A program made the translations under genes and the position numbers. DNA of 17,170 nucleotides from the NCBI GenBank assembly GCA_038133505.1, contig JAYPTI010000061.1, positions 1-17,170 on the forward strand. The letters run 5' to 3'. The notes under the pieces are model-generated. The model was not told the origin of the DNA and searched no databases. It saw only the letters and a list, made by a program, of their open reading frames with translations. The stretch is from JAYQUR01 sp038133505 (GTDB taxonomy: Bacteria > Pseudomonadota > Alphaproteobacteria > MPNO01 > UBA830). How positions within the stretch are numbered: the first letter of the stretch is position 1; every line of letters starts with the position of its first letter. Positions 1 to 6,961 of this stretch are shown one piece after another.

Positions 1-577
1 CGACAGTAAAGCCCCAGCCTGCCTGGACGACGGGCGGATACATGTCCTTGTACTTGCCGTAATAGAGATCGACGACCTGGTGGTTGGGGAAACCGGGGTG
101 GATGTAGATCGGCACGTCGAGTTCGGCGGCCTTGGCGAAGAACGGCCAGAATTCCTCTTCGTCATGGAACTTGCCGGCGGTCTGGCCGTGGATCATCGCC
201 CCCTTGAAGCCGTATTCCTTGACGCAGCGCTCCAGTTCCTTGGCGGAACCTTCCGGGTCCTGCGTCGGCAGCGTGGCGAATGCGGCGAAGCGGTCCGGAT
301 TGCCGTTGACGACGTCGTTGAGGCGGTCGTTGACGCCTTTCGCCAGTTCCGCGGCATCGTCCGGCCCGAACGCCTGCGCGCCGGGCGGGCAATGCGACAG
401 GACCTGAATGTCCACGCCCGCTTCGTCCATTTCCCGCAGGCGGACTTCGCCCAGATCGGCGAGTTTCTCGCGGATCGGCGGCGAGCCGCCGCCGCGGCGG
501 CCGGTGAATTCGTCGACCGTATCGTCCATGTAGTGTTCTTCGATGGCGATGACCTGCGTGCCCGCGTTGTCCGTCAT
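1..577 (-). CDS. Amidohydrolase, gamma-resorcylate decarboxylase-like (3' end cut off by window)
   Basis: The first 192 residues of a metal-dependent amidohydrolase (Amidohydro_2 type) are present; the gene runs off the left edge. The N-terminus carries IEEHY (residues 12-16), the metal-ligand strand of the gamma-resorcylate decarboxylase / ACMSD / 5-carboxyvanillate decarboxylase group. Residues 156-163, PIYIHPGF, carry the next conserved metal-ligand histidine (His160). Members are cytosolic TIM barrels of roughly 320-380 residues that perform non-oxidative decarboxylation or hydrolysis of aromatic acids. The start ATG is preceded by GGGAG about 8 bases upstream. It lies 54 bp downstream of the FemAB-like gene on the same strand and could be co-transcribed with it, though the functions do not obviously match. 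Family assignment is firm; the substrate is not determinable because most catalytic residues lie outside the window. Confidence 0.85.
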   Translation of the reverse strand, partial: MTDNAGTQVIAIEEHYMDDTVDEFTGRRGGGSPPIREKLADLGEVRLREMDEAGVDIQVLSHCPPGAQAFGPDDAAELAKGVNDRLNDVVNGNPDRFAAFATLPTQDPEGSAKELERCVKEYGFKGAMIHGQTAGKFHDEEEFWPFFAKAAELDVPIYIHPGFPNHQVVDLYYGKYKDMYPPVVQAGWGFTV

Positions 578-631
578 CCTGTCGCTCCCTTCGAGATATT
601 GATTATGGGCGGAGTGTAGCAAGGACGGGCG

Positions 632-1582
632 TCAAAGCCACGTCCCGCTGTAGGTTTCGCACCGCGCTCCCAGTCCCAGCTTGAAACGGGCAAGGCCCGG
701 CGCGCGGGCATCCAGCCCGCCGAGGTCGAGCCAGTGGACGCCGTCGTCGCGCAGCGAGCGGACAGCCTCCCAGAGGATGAAATGCGCGGCGTTGAGTTCG
801 CGCCCGCGCTCGGTCGTCCAGGAGAGATAATAGGTTGCGCTCCGCCCATGACGCAGGAACAGGGACGAGGCGACCGTCTCGCCGTGCTCCATTGCGCGAT
901 AGAGACGCACGTCCTTGCCGAATGCTTCCGAGAGTGCCTTGACGAGCGCCGCACTCGGTCCCGAATAGCGGTGGACCCGCCGGTCTTCGAGATAGACCTT
1001 GGTGAATTCGTCGATGTCGGCCGCCCGGGAGGAGAAGCGCAGCACAGGCGGGTCGGCGAGCGCCTTCCTGAGGGCGCCGCGCCAGTTGCTGCGCATGTTC
1101 TCCATCAGCGCTTCGGGCTCGGGCGAGACATCGAGCCAGGCGGTCGCGTAGCCGGTCGTCATCGGTCGCTTGCGGGAGCCCGCGAGAACAGGTGGCGTAT
1201 CGCGTTCCGGAATATCCGGCATCATGAACAGCAAGGTCCCTTTGCGCAGTTTCAACGCATCCGTCACCGCATGGCAGACAGCAGGGGCGAAGGCCGGGTC
1301 GGCGATGACGGGTCCGCGGGTGAGGCGCACCATGGAAAACCCTGGGACGAGCGTCCGACGGGCGCCCTGCAGCGTTGCGGCCGGCAATCCGTCGATTTCC
1401 ACGATGCCGCGCAGAATGCGGTTTCCGGATACGCGTTCGATGGCGTCGCCATAGGACCAGGCCTGTTCGAGCGGCGCCGGTACGGCGAACTGGATGTCGT
1501 CATAAAGGGCGCGGTGCGGATCCCAGTCAATTTCCGCCGGGGCTTTCAAAACCGTCGTTTCCGGGTCTATACCTGTCGCCAT
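632..1582 (-). CDS. FemAB-like / GNAT-fold acyltransferase
   Basis: A cytosolic protein of about 316 residues resembling the FemAB / Acetyltransf_6 family, in which two GNAT folds transfer aminoacyl or acyl groups (in Gram-positives, from tRNA to the peptidoglycan bridge). In Gram-negative bacteria the substrate is mostly unknown. Supporting motifs are LEQAWSYGDAIE near residue 38, MRSNWRGALRKA in the middle (the FemAB 'WR..LRKA' helix), and near the C-terminus WLDLGGLD followed by ARFKLGLGA and a terminal SGTW, the typical 'DLGG...FK.G.G' ending of this family. The start is uncertain: ATG at 1582 gives a good family-like N-terminus but has no clear Shine-Dalgarno sequence; GTG at 1645 or ATG at 1627 would overlap the small divergent gene. 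I prefer 1582 because the coding signal beyond it belongs to the other strand. Confidence 0.8.
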   Translation of the reverse strand: MATGIDPETTVLKAPAEIDWDPHRALYDDIQFAVPAPLEQAWSYGDAIERVSGNRILRGIVEIDGLPAATLQGARRTLVPGFSMVRLTRGPVIADPAFAPAVCHAVTDALKLRKGTLLFMMPDIPERDTPPVLAGSRKRPMTTGYATAWLDVSPEPEALMENMRSNWRGALRKALADPPVLRFSSRAADIDEFTKVYLEDRRVHRYSGPSAALVKALSEAFGKDVRLYRAMEHGETVASSLFLRHGRSATYYLSWTTERGRELNAAHFILWEAVRSLRDDGVHWLDLGGLDARAPGLARFKLGLGARCETYSGTWL

Positions 1583-1745
1583 GCCGGTCTTGCCTGAACG
1601 TTCGATCGAGATCGACGGAAACGTCATTCCGCGCCGCCGTTTCACGGTATGGGCGTGGGCCTACTTTGCCGTCTTCGTCGCGCTGCCGGTCCTCGCGGCA
1701 GGCGCGCTGATCGACTACCTCCTTTATCTCACCTTCATCCGCTGA
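1581..1745 (+). CDS. Small single-pass membrane protein (54 aa)
   Basis: A 54-codon frame starts at ATG 1581 and ends at TGA 1745. The protein begins MPVLPERSIEIDGNVIPRRR, a polar, positively charged N-tail. One or two hydrophobic stretches follow: WAWAYFAVFVALPVLAAGAL and then DYLLYLTF. Arginines before the hydrophobic segment predict the N-tail stays cytoplasmic. Codon third positions are strongly G/C, as in neighbouring real genes, which supports coding. It ends 11 bp before the downstream ATG at 1757, so the two probably form an operon. No clear ribosome binding site is visible. Its ATG interlocks with the opposite-strand ATG of the FemAB-like gene (shared CATG, 1580-1583). I do not recognise a named family; the role is unknown. 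Confidence 0.6.
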   Translation: MPVLPERSIEIDGNVIPRRRFTVWAWAYFAVFVALPVLAAGALIDYLLYLTFIR

Positions 1746-1756
1746 CGGAGACAAAA

Positions 1757-2755
1757 ATGCATAACGACATCCATCTGACCATGGCGTCGTGGGACTACGA
1801 CCATATCCGCGACATCGCGACGGGACTCGTCAAGCCCAAGGGCATCGAGATCACGCATCTGCAGATGGAGGTCGAGGAAATCTTCTACCGATTCGCGAAG
1901 TCTTTCGAATGGGACGTCTCGGAGCTGTCGTTCGCCAAATACTGCTCGATCCTGTCGCAGGACGACCCGCCGATCACCGGCATCCCCGTCTTCGTCAGCC
2001 GCGTATTCAGGCATTCGGCGTTCTACATACGCTCCGACGGTTCGGTGAAGCAGTCCAGCGACCTCAAGGGCAAGCGGATCGGCATTCCGGAATGGTCCCA
2101 GACCGCGACGGTCTACGCGCGCGGCTGGCTGCATCACCAGGGCGGTGCGAAGCTGGACGAGGTCGAATGGGTGCAGGCGGGCGTCAACAAGCCGGGCCGC
2201 GTCGAAATGGCCAATCTCAACCTGCCGGCCGGCGTCAGCTACACGCAGGTGCCGGACAAGTCGCTCGTCGAGATGCTTCTGTCGGGCGAGATCGACGCCA
2301 TGGTCTCGGCGCACCCGCCGCACGAGTTCGAGATCGGCAATCCGGCGATCACACGGCTGTTTCCGAACTACCGCGAGGTCGAGGAGGCGTATTTCGACGA
2401 AACCGGCATCTACCCGATCATGCACACGATCGCCATCAAGCGGGACGTCTACGAGGAATACCCGTGGGTAGCGCGTAATCTGATGACGGCATTCGAGGAG
2501 GCGCGGGACCGCAGCGTTGCGCGCCTGCGCGAGGTGACAGCGTCGCAGATCCCGGTGCCGTGGGGCTACGAGAACGCCGAGCGGACGGGAAAGAAGATCT
2601 TCGGCGATTACGGCCTCTGGCCCTACGGGATCGAGGCCAGCCGGACCACGATCGAGGCCTTCCTGCAATATTGCGACGAACAGGGCGTGACGCACCGCAA
2701 ACTTTCGCCCGAAGATCTGTACGCGCCGGAGGCGATGACCGAGTTCGTCATCTGA
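1757..2755 (+). CDS. 4,5-dihydroxyphthalate decarboxylase-like protein (periplasmic-binding-protein fold)
   Basis: A 332-residue protein similar to 4,5-dihydroxyphthalate decarboxylase (Pht5/PhtD) and NMT1/TauA-like substrate-binding proteins. Family hallmarks are the opening LTMASWDYDHIRDI, then VKPKGIEI, EEIFYRFAKSFEWDVSELSF, IPVFVSRVFRHSAFYI, and DLKGKRIGIPEW with a downstream TATVYARGWL. There is no signal peptide or lipobox, so it is probably a cytosolic enzyme rather than an ABC-transporter receptor. Characterised members decarboxylate 4,5-dihydroxyphthalate to protocatechuate in phthalate degradation; many homologues are annotated only by similarity. The start at 1757 is chosen because CGGAG lies 8 bases upstream; an in-frame upstream extension to 1649 overlaps the small membrane protein gene and reads as low-complexity Arg-rich sequence. 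No other phthalate-pathway genes are seen nearby, so the substrate is open. Confidence 0.8.
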   Translation: MHNDIHLTMASWDYDHIRDIATGLVKPKGIEITHLQMEVEEIFYRFAKSFEWDVSELSFAKYCSILSQDDPPITGIPVFVSRVFRHSAFYIRSDGSVKQSSDLKGKRIGIPEWSQTATVYARGWLHHQGGAKLDEVEWVQAGVNKPGRVEMANLNLPAGVSYTQVPDKSLVEMLLSGEIDAMVSAHPPHEFEIGNPAITRLFPNYREVEEAYFDETGIYPIMHTIAIKRDVYEEYPWVARNLMTAFEEARDRSVARLREVTASQIPVPWGYENAERTGKKIFGDYGLWPYGIEASRTTIEAFLQYCDEQGVTHRKLSPEDLYAPEAMTEFVI

Positions 2756-2853
2756 ATACACCGGCGTTGGTGGTGCCGGTTTCGCACGGGCGGGGGATCG
2801 GGTAAAACCGGCCCCATGGACAACCGGCTTGTTCAACCGGAGAGATGAGAGTT

Positions 2854-3411
2854 ATGCGAATGAAAATATGGCTTGCGGCAGCCCTTGTGGCAGTGCTGGC
2901 GATTGCGAAGGGAACGGGGGGCGCGATGGCGGCGGATCTTGAAAACACGCTTTATCTGGAAACCAAGGACGGCCGAGTCGTCATCGAAATGCGGCTGGAC
3001 CTCGCGCCGCAGCATGTCGCGCGGATCAAGGAACTCGTCCGCGAGAAATTCTATGACGGGCTGAAGTTCCACCGCGTCATCGACGGGTTCATGGTGCAGA
3101 CGGGCGATCCGAACGGCGACGGTACGGGCGGCTCCGGACAGAAGCTGCCGCCGGAGTTCTCGTCGGAGAAACACGTCCGCGGCATCGTCTCGATGGCGCG
3201 CGCCGCGAACCCGGCGAGCGCGGACAGCCAGTTCTTCATCATGCTGGGCGATTCCGAGTGGCTGGACAACAAGTACACCGTCTGGGGCAAGGTGACGTCG
3301 GGTATGGAGCATGTCGATGCGATCAAGAAGGGCGACGAGAGCCGCAACGGCTCGGTGAGGGACCCGGATTCGATCGTCACGTTTCGCGTCGCTGCCGACG
3401 TCGAGAAATAA
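2854..3411 (+). CDS. Secreted cyclophilin-type peptidyl-prolyl cis-trans isomerase
   Basis: A cyclophilin of about 185 residues that catalyses cis-trans isomerisation of X-Pro bonds. An N-terminal signal peptide (MRMKIWLAAALVAVLAIAKG then an AMAA cleavage-like site) places it in the periplasm, as for PpiA. The cyclophilin core is clear: FHRVIDGFMVQTGDPNGDGTGG carries the catalytic Arg and the Phe/Met/Gln pocket, followed by FSSEKHVRGIVSMARA, SADSQFFIML and NKYTVWGKV. The protein is short and compact, the usual bacterial form. Three in-frame ATGs are possible (2845, 2854, 2860). I chose 2854 because GGAGAG (2839-2844) sits 9 bases upstream; 2845 would be too close to it. It converges with the glycosylase gene, only 9 bp separating the stop codons. 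Confidence 0.92.
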   Translation: MRMKIWLAAALVAVLAIAKGTGGAMAADLENTLYLETKDGRVVIEMRLDLAPQHVARIKELVREKFYDGLKFHRVIDGFMVQTGDPNGDGTGGSGQKLPPEFSSEKHVRGIVSMARAANPASADSQFFIMLGDSEWLDNKYTVWGKVTSGMEHVDAIKKGDESRNGSVRDPDSIVTFRVAADVEK

Positions 3412-3420
3412 TTTCGGCCC

Positions 3421-4071
3421 TTAGCGCGTCATTGCCGGGCGCTTGAATTTCTTCCGCGCGCCGTCGATCGCGTTGCGGGAGTGGCAGCCGTGCAGGTGGT
3501 CGTTGACCATACCCATCGCCTGCATGAAGGCATAGGCGGTCGTCGGTCCGACGAACGACCATCCGCGTTTCTTCAGCGCCTTTGACATGGCCGCCGACTC
3601 CGGCGTTTTGGACAGCGTTCGCAACGTCGCAAGGTCGAGTTTTGCGGGACGGCTCGCCGGATCGGGCTCCCACTGCCAGAACCAGGCGCCGAGCGAGCCG
3701 AACTCGTCGGCCATCTCGACGGCGCGCTTCGCGTTGTTGATCGTGGATTTGATCTTGCCCCGGTGGCGGACGATGCCTTCGTTCTTCAACAGCTTCTCCA
3801 CGCTCCGGCTGTTGAAGCGGGCCACGCGCTCGAAATCGAATCCCTCGAAGGCGTCTCGGAAATTGTCGCGTTTGCGCAGGATGGTCAGCCACGACAGGCC
3901 CGACTGGAACCCCTCGAGGCAGATCTTCTCGAACAGGCGGTGGTCGTCGGCGACGGGAAGCCCCCATTCGTAATCGTGGTAGGCGAGGTAGTCGTCGTAT
4001 TCGCCGGGCCAGAAGCACCGCGTCCGCCCGTCCGCCCCGTTGATCAGACCGTCGTTTTCGGCTCTTGCCAC
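3421..4071 (-). CDS. tag: DNA-3-methyladenine glycosylase I
   Basis: A 216-residue base-excision-repair glycosylase that removes 3-methyladenine from alkylated DNA. The TagA-type zinc site is intact: Cys19 in TRCFWPG, His32 in YHDYEWG, and His192 with Cys196 in NDHLHGCH. LEGFQSGLSW (residues 52-61) carries the catalytic-pocket Glu53, equivalent to Glu38 of E. coli Tag. WSFVGPTTAYAFMQAMGMVNDH is also a family signature. The start is GTG at 4071, chosen because a perfect AAGGAG stands 6 bases upstream; the reading frame stays open further upstream to 4278 but that part overlaps the divergent MATE gene and lacks family similarity. Length matches the family (about 190-215). Confidence 0.94.
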   Translation of the reverse strand: MARAENDGLINGADGRTRCFWPGEYDDYLAYHDYEWGLPVADDHRLFEKICLEGFQSGLSWLTILRKRDNFRDAFEGFDFERVARFNSRSVEKLLKNEGIVRHRGKIKSTINNAKRAVEMADEFGSLGAWFWQWEPDPASRPAKLDLATLRTLSKTPESAAMSKALKKRGWSFVGPTTAYAFMQAMGMVNDHLHGCHSRNAIDGARKKFKRPAMTR

Positions 4072-4077
4072 CGGTTG

Positions 4078-4083
4078 CTCCTT
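4078..4083 (-). promoter_or_regulatory. Ribosome binding site deciding the GTG start of tag
   Basis: AAGGAG on the minus strand, 6 bases before GTG 4071. It is the best Shine-Dalgarno match in the region and excludes upstream starts of the glycosylase gene. Confidence 0.8.
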
Positions 4084-4167
4084 TCGATCGAACAGCAGTC
4101 CCAGATATACCGCCGCGCCGCGAATTATGCGATGCAGTGAAACCGTTTCCTTCCGGATCCGCCCAAC

Positions 4168-5481
4168 ATGGAACGCAACGACATAAACGCGCGCGTCTGG
4201 CGCCTTGCCGGCCCGATCATCGTCTCGAACCTGTCGGTGCCGCTGCTCGGCCTTGTCGATACCGCCGTCATGGGACACCTGCCCGAGGCGCGCTATCTAG
4301 GCGGCGTCGCGGTCGGCGCGATGGTCTTCACCTTCATCTTCTGGGGTTTCGGTTTCCTGCGGATGGGGACGGGCGGTCTCACGGCGCAGGCGTTCGGCGC
4401 GGACGACGGCGACGAGGTGCGGGCCTGCCTTGCGCGGGCGGCGGTCATCGCCATACCGGCCGCGCTCGTGCTGATCGTCCTGCAGGTGCCGATCGCGTGG
4501 GTCGCCTTTTCGATCGTCGAGGCATCGCCGGCCGTCGAGACGCTTGCCGAGCACTATTTCTTCATCCGCATCTGGGGCGCGCCCGCGACCCTGATGAACT
4601 TCGCCCTGCTCGGGTGGTTCATCGGCGTCCAGAACACGCGGGCGGCGCTCTATCACCAGCTCTGCCTGAACGGCGTGAACATCGTTCTCGACCTGCTTTT
4701 CGTTCTCGGGTTCGGATGGGGCGTGGAAGGCGTCGCGGCGGCGACGGCGATTGCCGACCTGACCGCCGTGATGTTCGGCCTGGCGCTGGCGCGGCCGCTG
4801 CTCGCGCAGGTGGGCGGGCGCTTCGACCGGCAGCGCATCCTGGACCCCACACGCCTGCGCCGGACGATGGCGCTAAATCTCGATATCTTCATCCGCACGA
4901 TCTGTCTCGTCTTCGCGTTTGCCTATTTCACGGCGCGGGGGGCGGGGTTCGGCGACGTTGTGCTCGCGGCGAATGCGGTGCTTCTGAACTTCCAGACGTT
5001 CATGGCCCATGCGCTCGACGGGTTCGCCCATGCTGCGGAAGCGCTCGGCGGGCGCGCCATCGGCGCGAAGGACAGGGGAGAATTCCGTCTCGCCGTCCGG
5101 ACTTCCTTCAAATGGGCGCTCTCGGTCGCCGTCGGCTTCGCGCTGGTCTATCTGATCGTCGGCGGAGCGATCGTCGACGGCTTGACGAGCATCGACGGCG
5201 TGCGTGAAGTGGCGCGGGACTACCTCGTCTGGTCGGTCTTCATGCCGCTGGTCGCCGTCTTCCCGTTCGTCTTCGACGGCGTCTTCCTCGGCGCGACGGC
5301 TGGCAGGATGATGCGCAATGCGATGATCGTGTCGCTGGGCGTGTATCTCGTCGCCTGTTTCGGGCTCGTTCCGCTGTTCGGGAACCATGGCCTGTGGGCG
5401 GCGCTGACCGTTTTCATGGGAATGAGGGGATTGACGCTGGGCCTCCGCTACCGGCGGCTGGAAGCGGCGGTGGGCGCCTGA
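4168..5481 (+). CDS. MATE family efflux transporter (DinF subfamily)
   Basis: A 437-residue polytopic inner-membrane protein with about twelve hydrophobic segments, consistent with a MATE cation or proton antiporter exporting organic cations or metabolites. The N-terminus RVWRLAGPIIVSNLSVPLLG followed by LVDTAVMGHL is diagnostic of the DinF-type branch, as are GFLRMGTGGLTAQAFGA and the internal repeat's beginning NLDIFIRTICLVFAFAYFTA. DALDG-like residues (AHALDGFAHAAEALGGRAIG) in TM8 are also family-typical. The start ATG at 4168 has only a weak Shine-Dalgarno (GGA about 11 bases upstream), but the N-terminus aligns with the family here. It is divergent from tag, with 96 bp between the two starts that must hold both promoters. 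E. coli dinF is SOS-linked; I see no LexA box here that I would defend. Confidence 0.93.
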   Translation: MERNDINARVWRLAGPIIVSNLSVPLLGLVDTAVMGHLPEARYLGGVAVGAMVFTFIFWGFGFLRMGTGGLTAQAFGADDGDEVRACLARAAVIAIPAALVLIVLQVPIAWVAFSIVEASPAVETLAEHYFFIRIWGAPATLMNFALLGWFIGVQNTRAALYHQLCLNGVNIVLDLLFVLGFGWGVEGVAAATAIADLTAVMFGLALARPLLAQVGGRFDRQRILDPTRLRRTMALNLDIFIRTICLVFAFAYFTARGAGFGDVVLAANAVLLNFQTFMAHALDGFAHAAEALGGRAIGAKDRGEFRLAVRTSFKWALSVAVGFALVYLIVGGAIVDGLTSIDGVREVARDYLVWSVFMPLVAVFPFVFDGVFLGATAGRMMRNAMIVSLGVYLVACFGLVPLFGNHGLWAALTVFMGMRGLTLGLRYRRLEAAVGA

Positions 5482-5563
5482 AACGGCGCGGCAAAGCAGA
5501 TTCTGGACAACCGCGCACCGGAACTATAGGAAATTCCGAGGGCTAATAACCGGTAAAGAAAAA

Positions 5564-6253
5564 ATGCGTCGCTGGGGAATTCAGATGGTGGCCGTGCTAT
5601 GCGCATCGGTCATGCTCTCGACCGTCGTTCAGGCGCAGGATTCGCGAACGACTTCGGCACACACGGGCGATTATCTGAGCCTCGTCATGTACGGCGCTCT
5701 CGCGCAGGTGGACGATATCACCACAAGTACCGGTACCCTCATCGTGAACAACGATAGCGACGGGACGGGCGGGCTCGGTATGGCGCTCGGCTACAACTGG
5801 GCCAAGAAGGGCGTCCCGATAAGATCCGAGTTCGAGTACAGCTATCGCTTCCGGTTCGACTACGACATCCGGATCGCGAACCAGGCAGGCTACGAAAACA
5901 ATCTCTCCAGCCACGTATTCTTCGCAAATGCCTATTACGACTTCGCGATCGCCGACCGGTGGACCGCCTACCTCGGCGGCGGCCTCGGCATCGCGTTGAA
6001 CCAGTCGGACGTCGAGCGGACGGCACTGGCGGGCGGCACGAAGACGAAGCGCGACGACACGAATATGAATTTCGCGTGGAACCTGGCTTTCGGTCTCGTC
6101 TGGCAGGTCGGGAACGACTGGGATTTCGAATTCCGCTACCGGTACGCCGAATTGGGCGAGGTGGAATCCGGACCGCATTCCGACGGCACGACCGTTACAG
6201 CCGATAGCTATAACTCCCACGATTTTTTGTTCGGGATCGTGTACCGTTTCTGA
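5564..6253 (+). CDS. Outer-membrane beta-barrel protein (OMP_b-brl / OmpA-like barrel)
   Basis: A 229-residue exported protein. The N-terminus (MRRWGIQMVAVLCASVMLSTVVQAQ) is a signal peptide with cleavage likely after VQA. The mature part shows alternating beta strands with aromatic girdles (YLSLVMYGALAQ, GLGMALGYNW, RSEFEYSYRFRFDYDI, HVFFANAYYDFAI, TAYLGGGLGIALN, NFAWNLAFGLVWQV, WDFEFRYRYAELGE, HDFLFGIVYRF), about eight strands, and ends in a C-terminal Phe, the recognition signal for BamA insertion. This fits small surface barrels such as the Opa/OmpW/OmpA N-domain class. The function (adhesion, small-solute pore or stability) cannot be told. A second start at 5585 (MVAVLCASV) has a better ribosome site (GGGGA, 6 bases upstream), which would shorten the signal peptide's n-region; the start is therefore uncertain by 7 codons. 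Confidence 0.88.
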   Translation: MRRWGIQMVAVLCASVMLSTVVQAQDSRTTSAHTGDYLSLVMYGALAQVDDITTSTGTLIVNNDSDGTGGLGMALGYNWAKKGVPIRSEFEYSYRFRFDYDIRIANQAGYENNLSSHVFFANAYYDFAIADRWTAYLGGGLGIALNQSDVERTALAGGTKTKRDDTNMNFAWNLAFGLVWQVGNDWDFEFRYRYAELGEVESGPHSDGTTVTADSYNSHDFLFGIVYRF

Positions 6254-6275
6254 TCAATTCGGGAAGGGAGTGCAC

Positions 6276-6959
6276 ATGACCGACAATCCGCACGGCGCAG
6301 ACGACACGGCGATCTACGAAAAGCAGGGATTCGGGAACAGGTTGGGATTCGGCCAGAAACCGGCTTTGCTGATCATCGATTTCATCAACGGCTTCAACGA
6401 CCCCGACCAGTTCGGCGGCGGCAACATCCAGGATGCGATCGACCATACGGCGGAGCTGCTGGCGGTCGCGCGCCACATGGACCTGCCGATCGTCTATACG
6501 AGCCACGTTTACGCAGAGGACGGAAGCGAAGACGGCGTGTTCAATCTGAAATCGCCGGGCCTCGCCAAACTCAAGCGCGGAACGCGCGAGGTAGAGGTCG
6601 TCGAAGAACTGACGCCGCGTCCCGGCGAACGGGTCATCGAGAAACATTACCCGTCGGGCTTCAGCAACACGGATCTCGCCGGCTGGCTGGCCAAACGCGG
6701 CGTCGATACGGCGATCGTGACCGGCTGCACGACCTCGGGCTGCGTCCGCGCCACCGTCGTCGATGCGATGTCGAACGGTTTCCGGCCGATCGTGCCGCGC
6801 GAGTGTTCGGGCGATCGCGCGAAGGGGCCGCACGAGGCGAACCTTTTCGATATCGATCAGAAATACGGCGACGTTATGTCGCTTCAGGAAGTCCTCGACG
6901 AACTCGACCGTCTCGCGCCTAATCAGGCGAAGGTATCGCAGGAACGGGGAGGAGCTTAG
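6276..6959 (+). CDS. Isochorismatase-fold cysteine amidohydrolase (N-carbamoylsarcosine amidase / maleamate amidase type)
   Basis: A 227-residue cytosolic hydrolase of the isochorismatase-like superfamily. The catalytic triad of the amidase members is visible: Asp35 in LLIIDFINGF, Lys123 in VIEKHYPSGF, and Cys156 in VTGCTTSGCVRATVVDA. The TTSGCVRA motif is typical of N-carbamoylsarcosine amidohydrolases and maleamate amidohydrolase (NicF), which release ammonia from amide substrates through a thioester. The start is ATG 6276, with AAGGGAG (6264-6270) 5 bases upstream; the in-frame GTG at 6270 would lie in the ribosome site. The gene ends 2 bp before the next ATG, so the two are surely co-transcribed. 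NicF is followed by NicE (maleate isomerase) in nicotinate degradation, and the pairing here is formally the same, but the exact substrate is inference. Confidence 0.88.
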   Translation: MTDNPHGADDTAIYEKQGFGNRLGFGQKPALLIIDFINGFNDPDQFGGGNIQDAIDHTAELLAVARHMDLPIVYTSHVYAEDGSEDGVFNLKSPGLAKLKRGTREVEVVEELTPRPGERVIEKHYPSGFSNTDLAGWLAKRGVDTAIVTGCTTSGCVRATVVDAMSNGFRPIVPRECSGDRAKGPHEANLFDIDQKYGDVMSLQEVLDELDRLAPNQAKVSQERGGA

Positions 6960-6961
6960 TC

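Noticed and set aside
1649..1756. An in-frame upstream extension of the dihydroxyphthalate-decarboxylase-like gene
   Set aside because: It overlaps the small membrane protein gene, is Arg/Pro-rich, and the ATG at 1757 has a good ribosome site and a family-like N-terminus.
2756..2800. A possible terminator (ACCGGC / GCCGGT) after the Pht5-like gene
   Set aside because: The stem is short, the loop long, and only three T bases follow, so it is not convincing.
2806..2840. Three AACCGG repeats upstream of the cyclophilin gene as an operator
   Set aside because: The repeats are only six bases, unevenly spaced and expected by chance in this composition.
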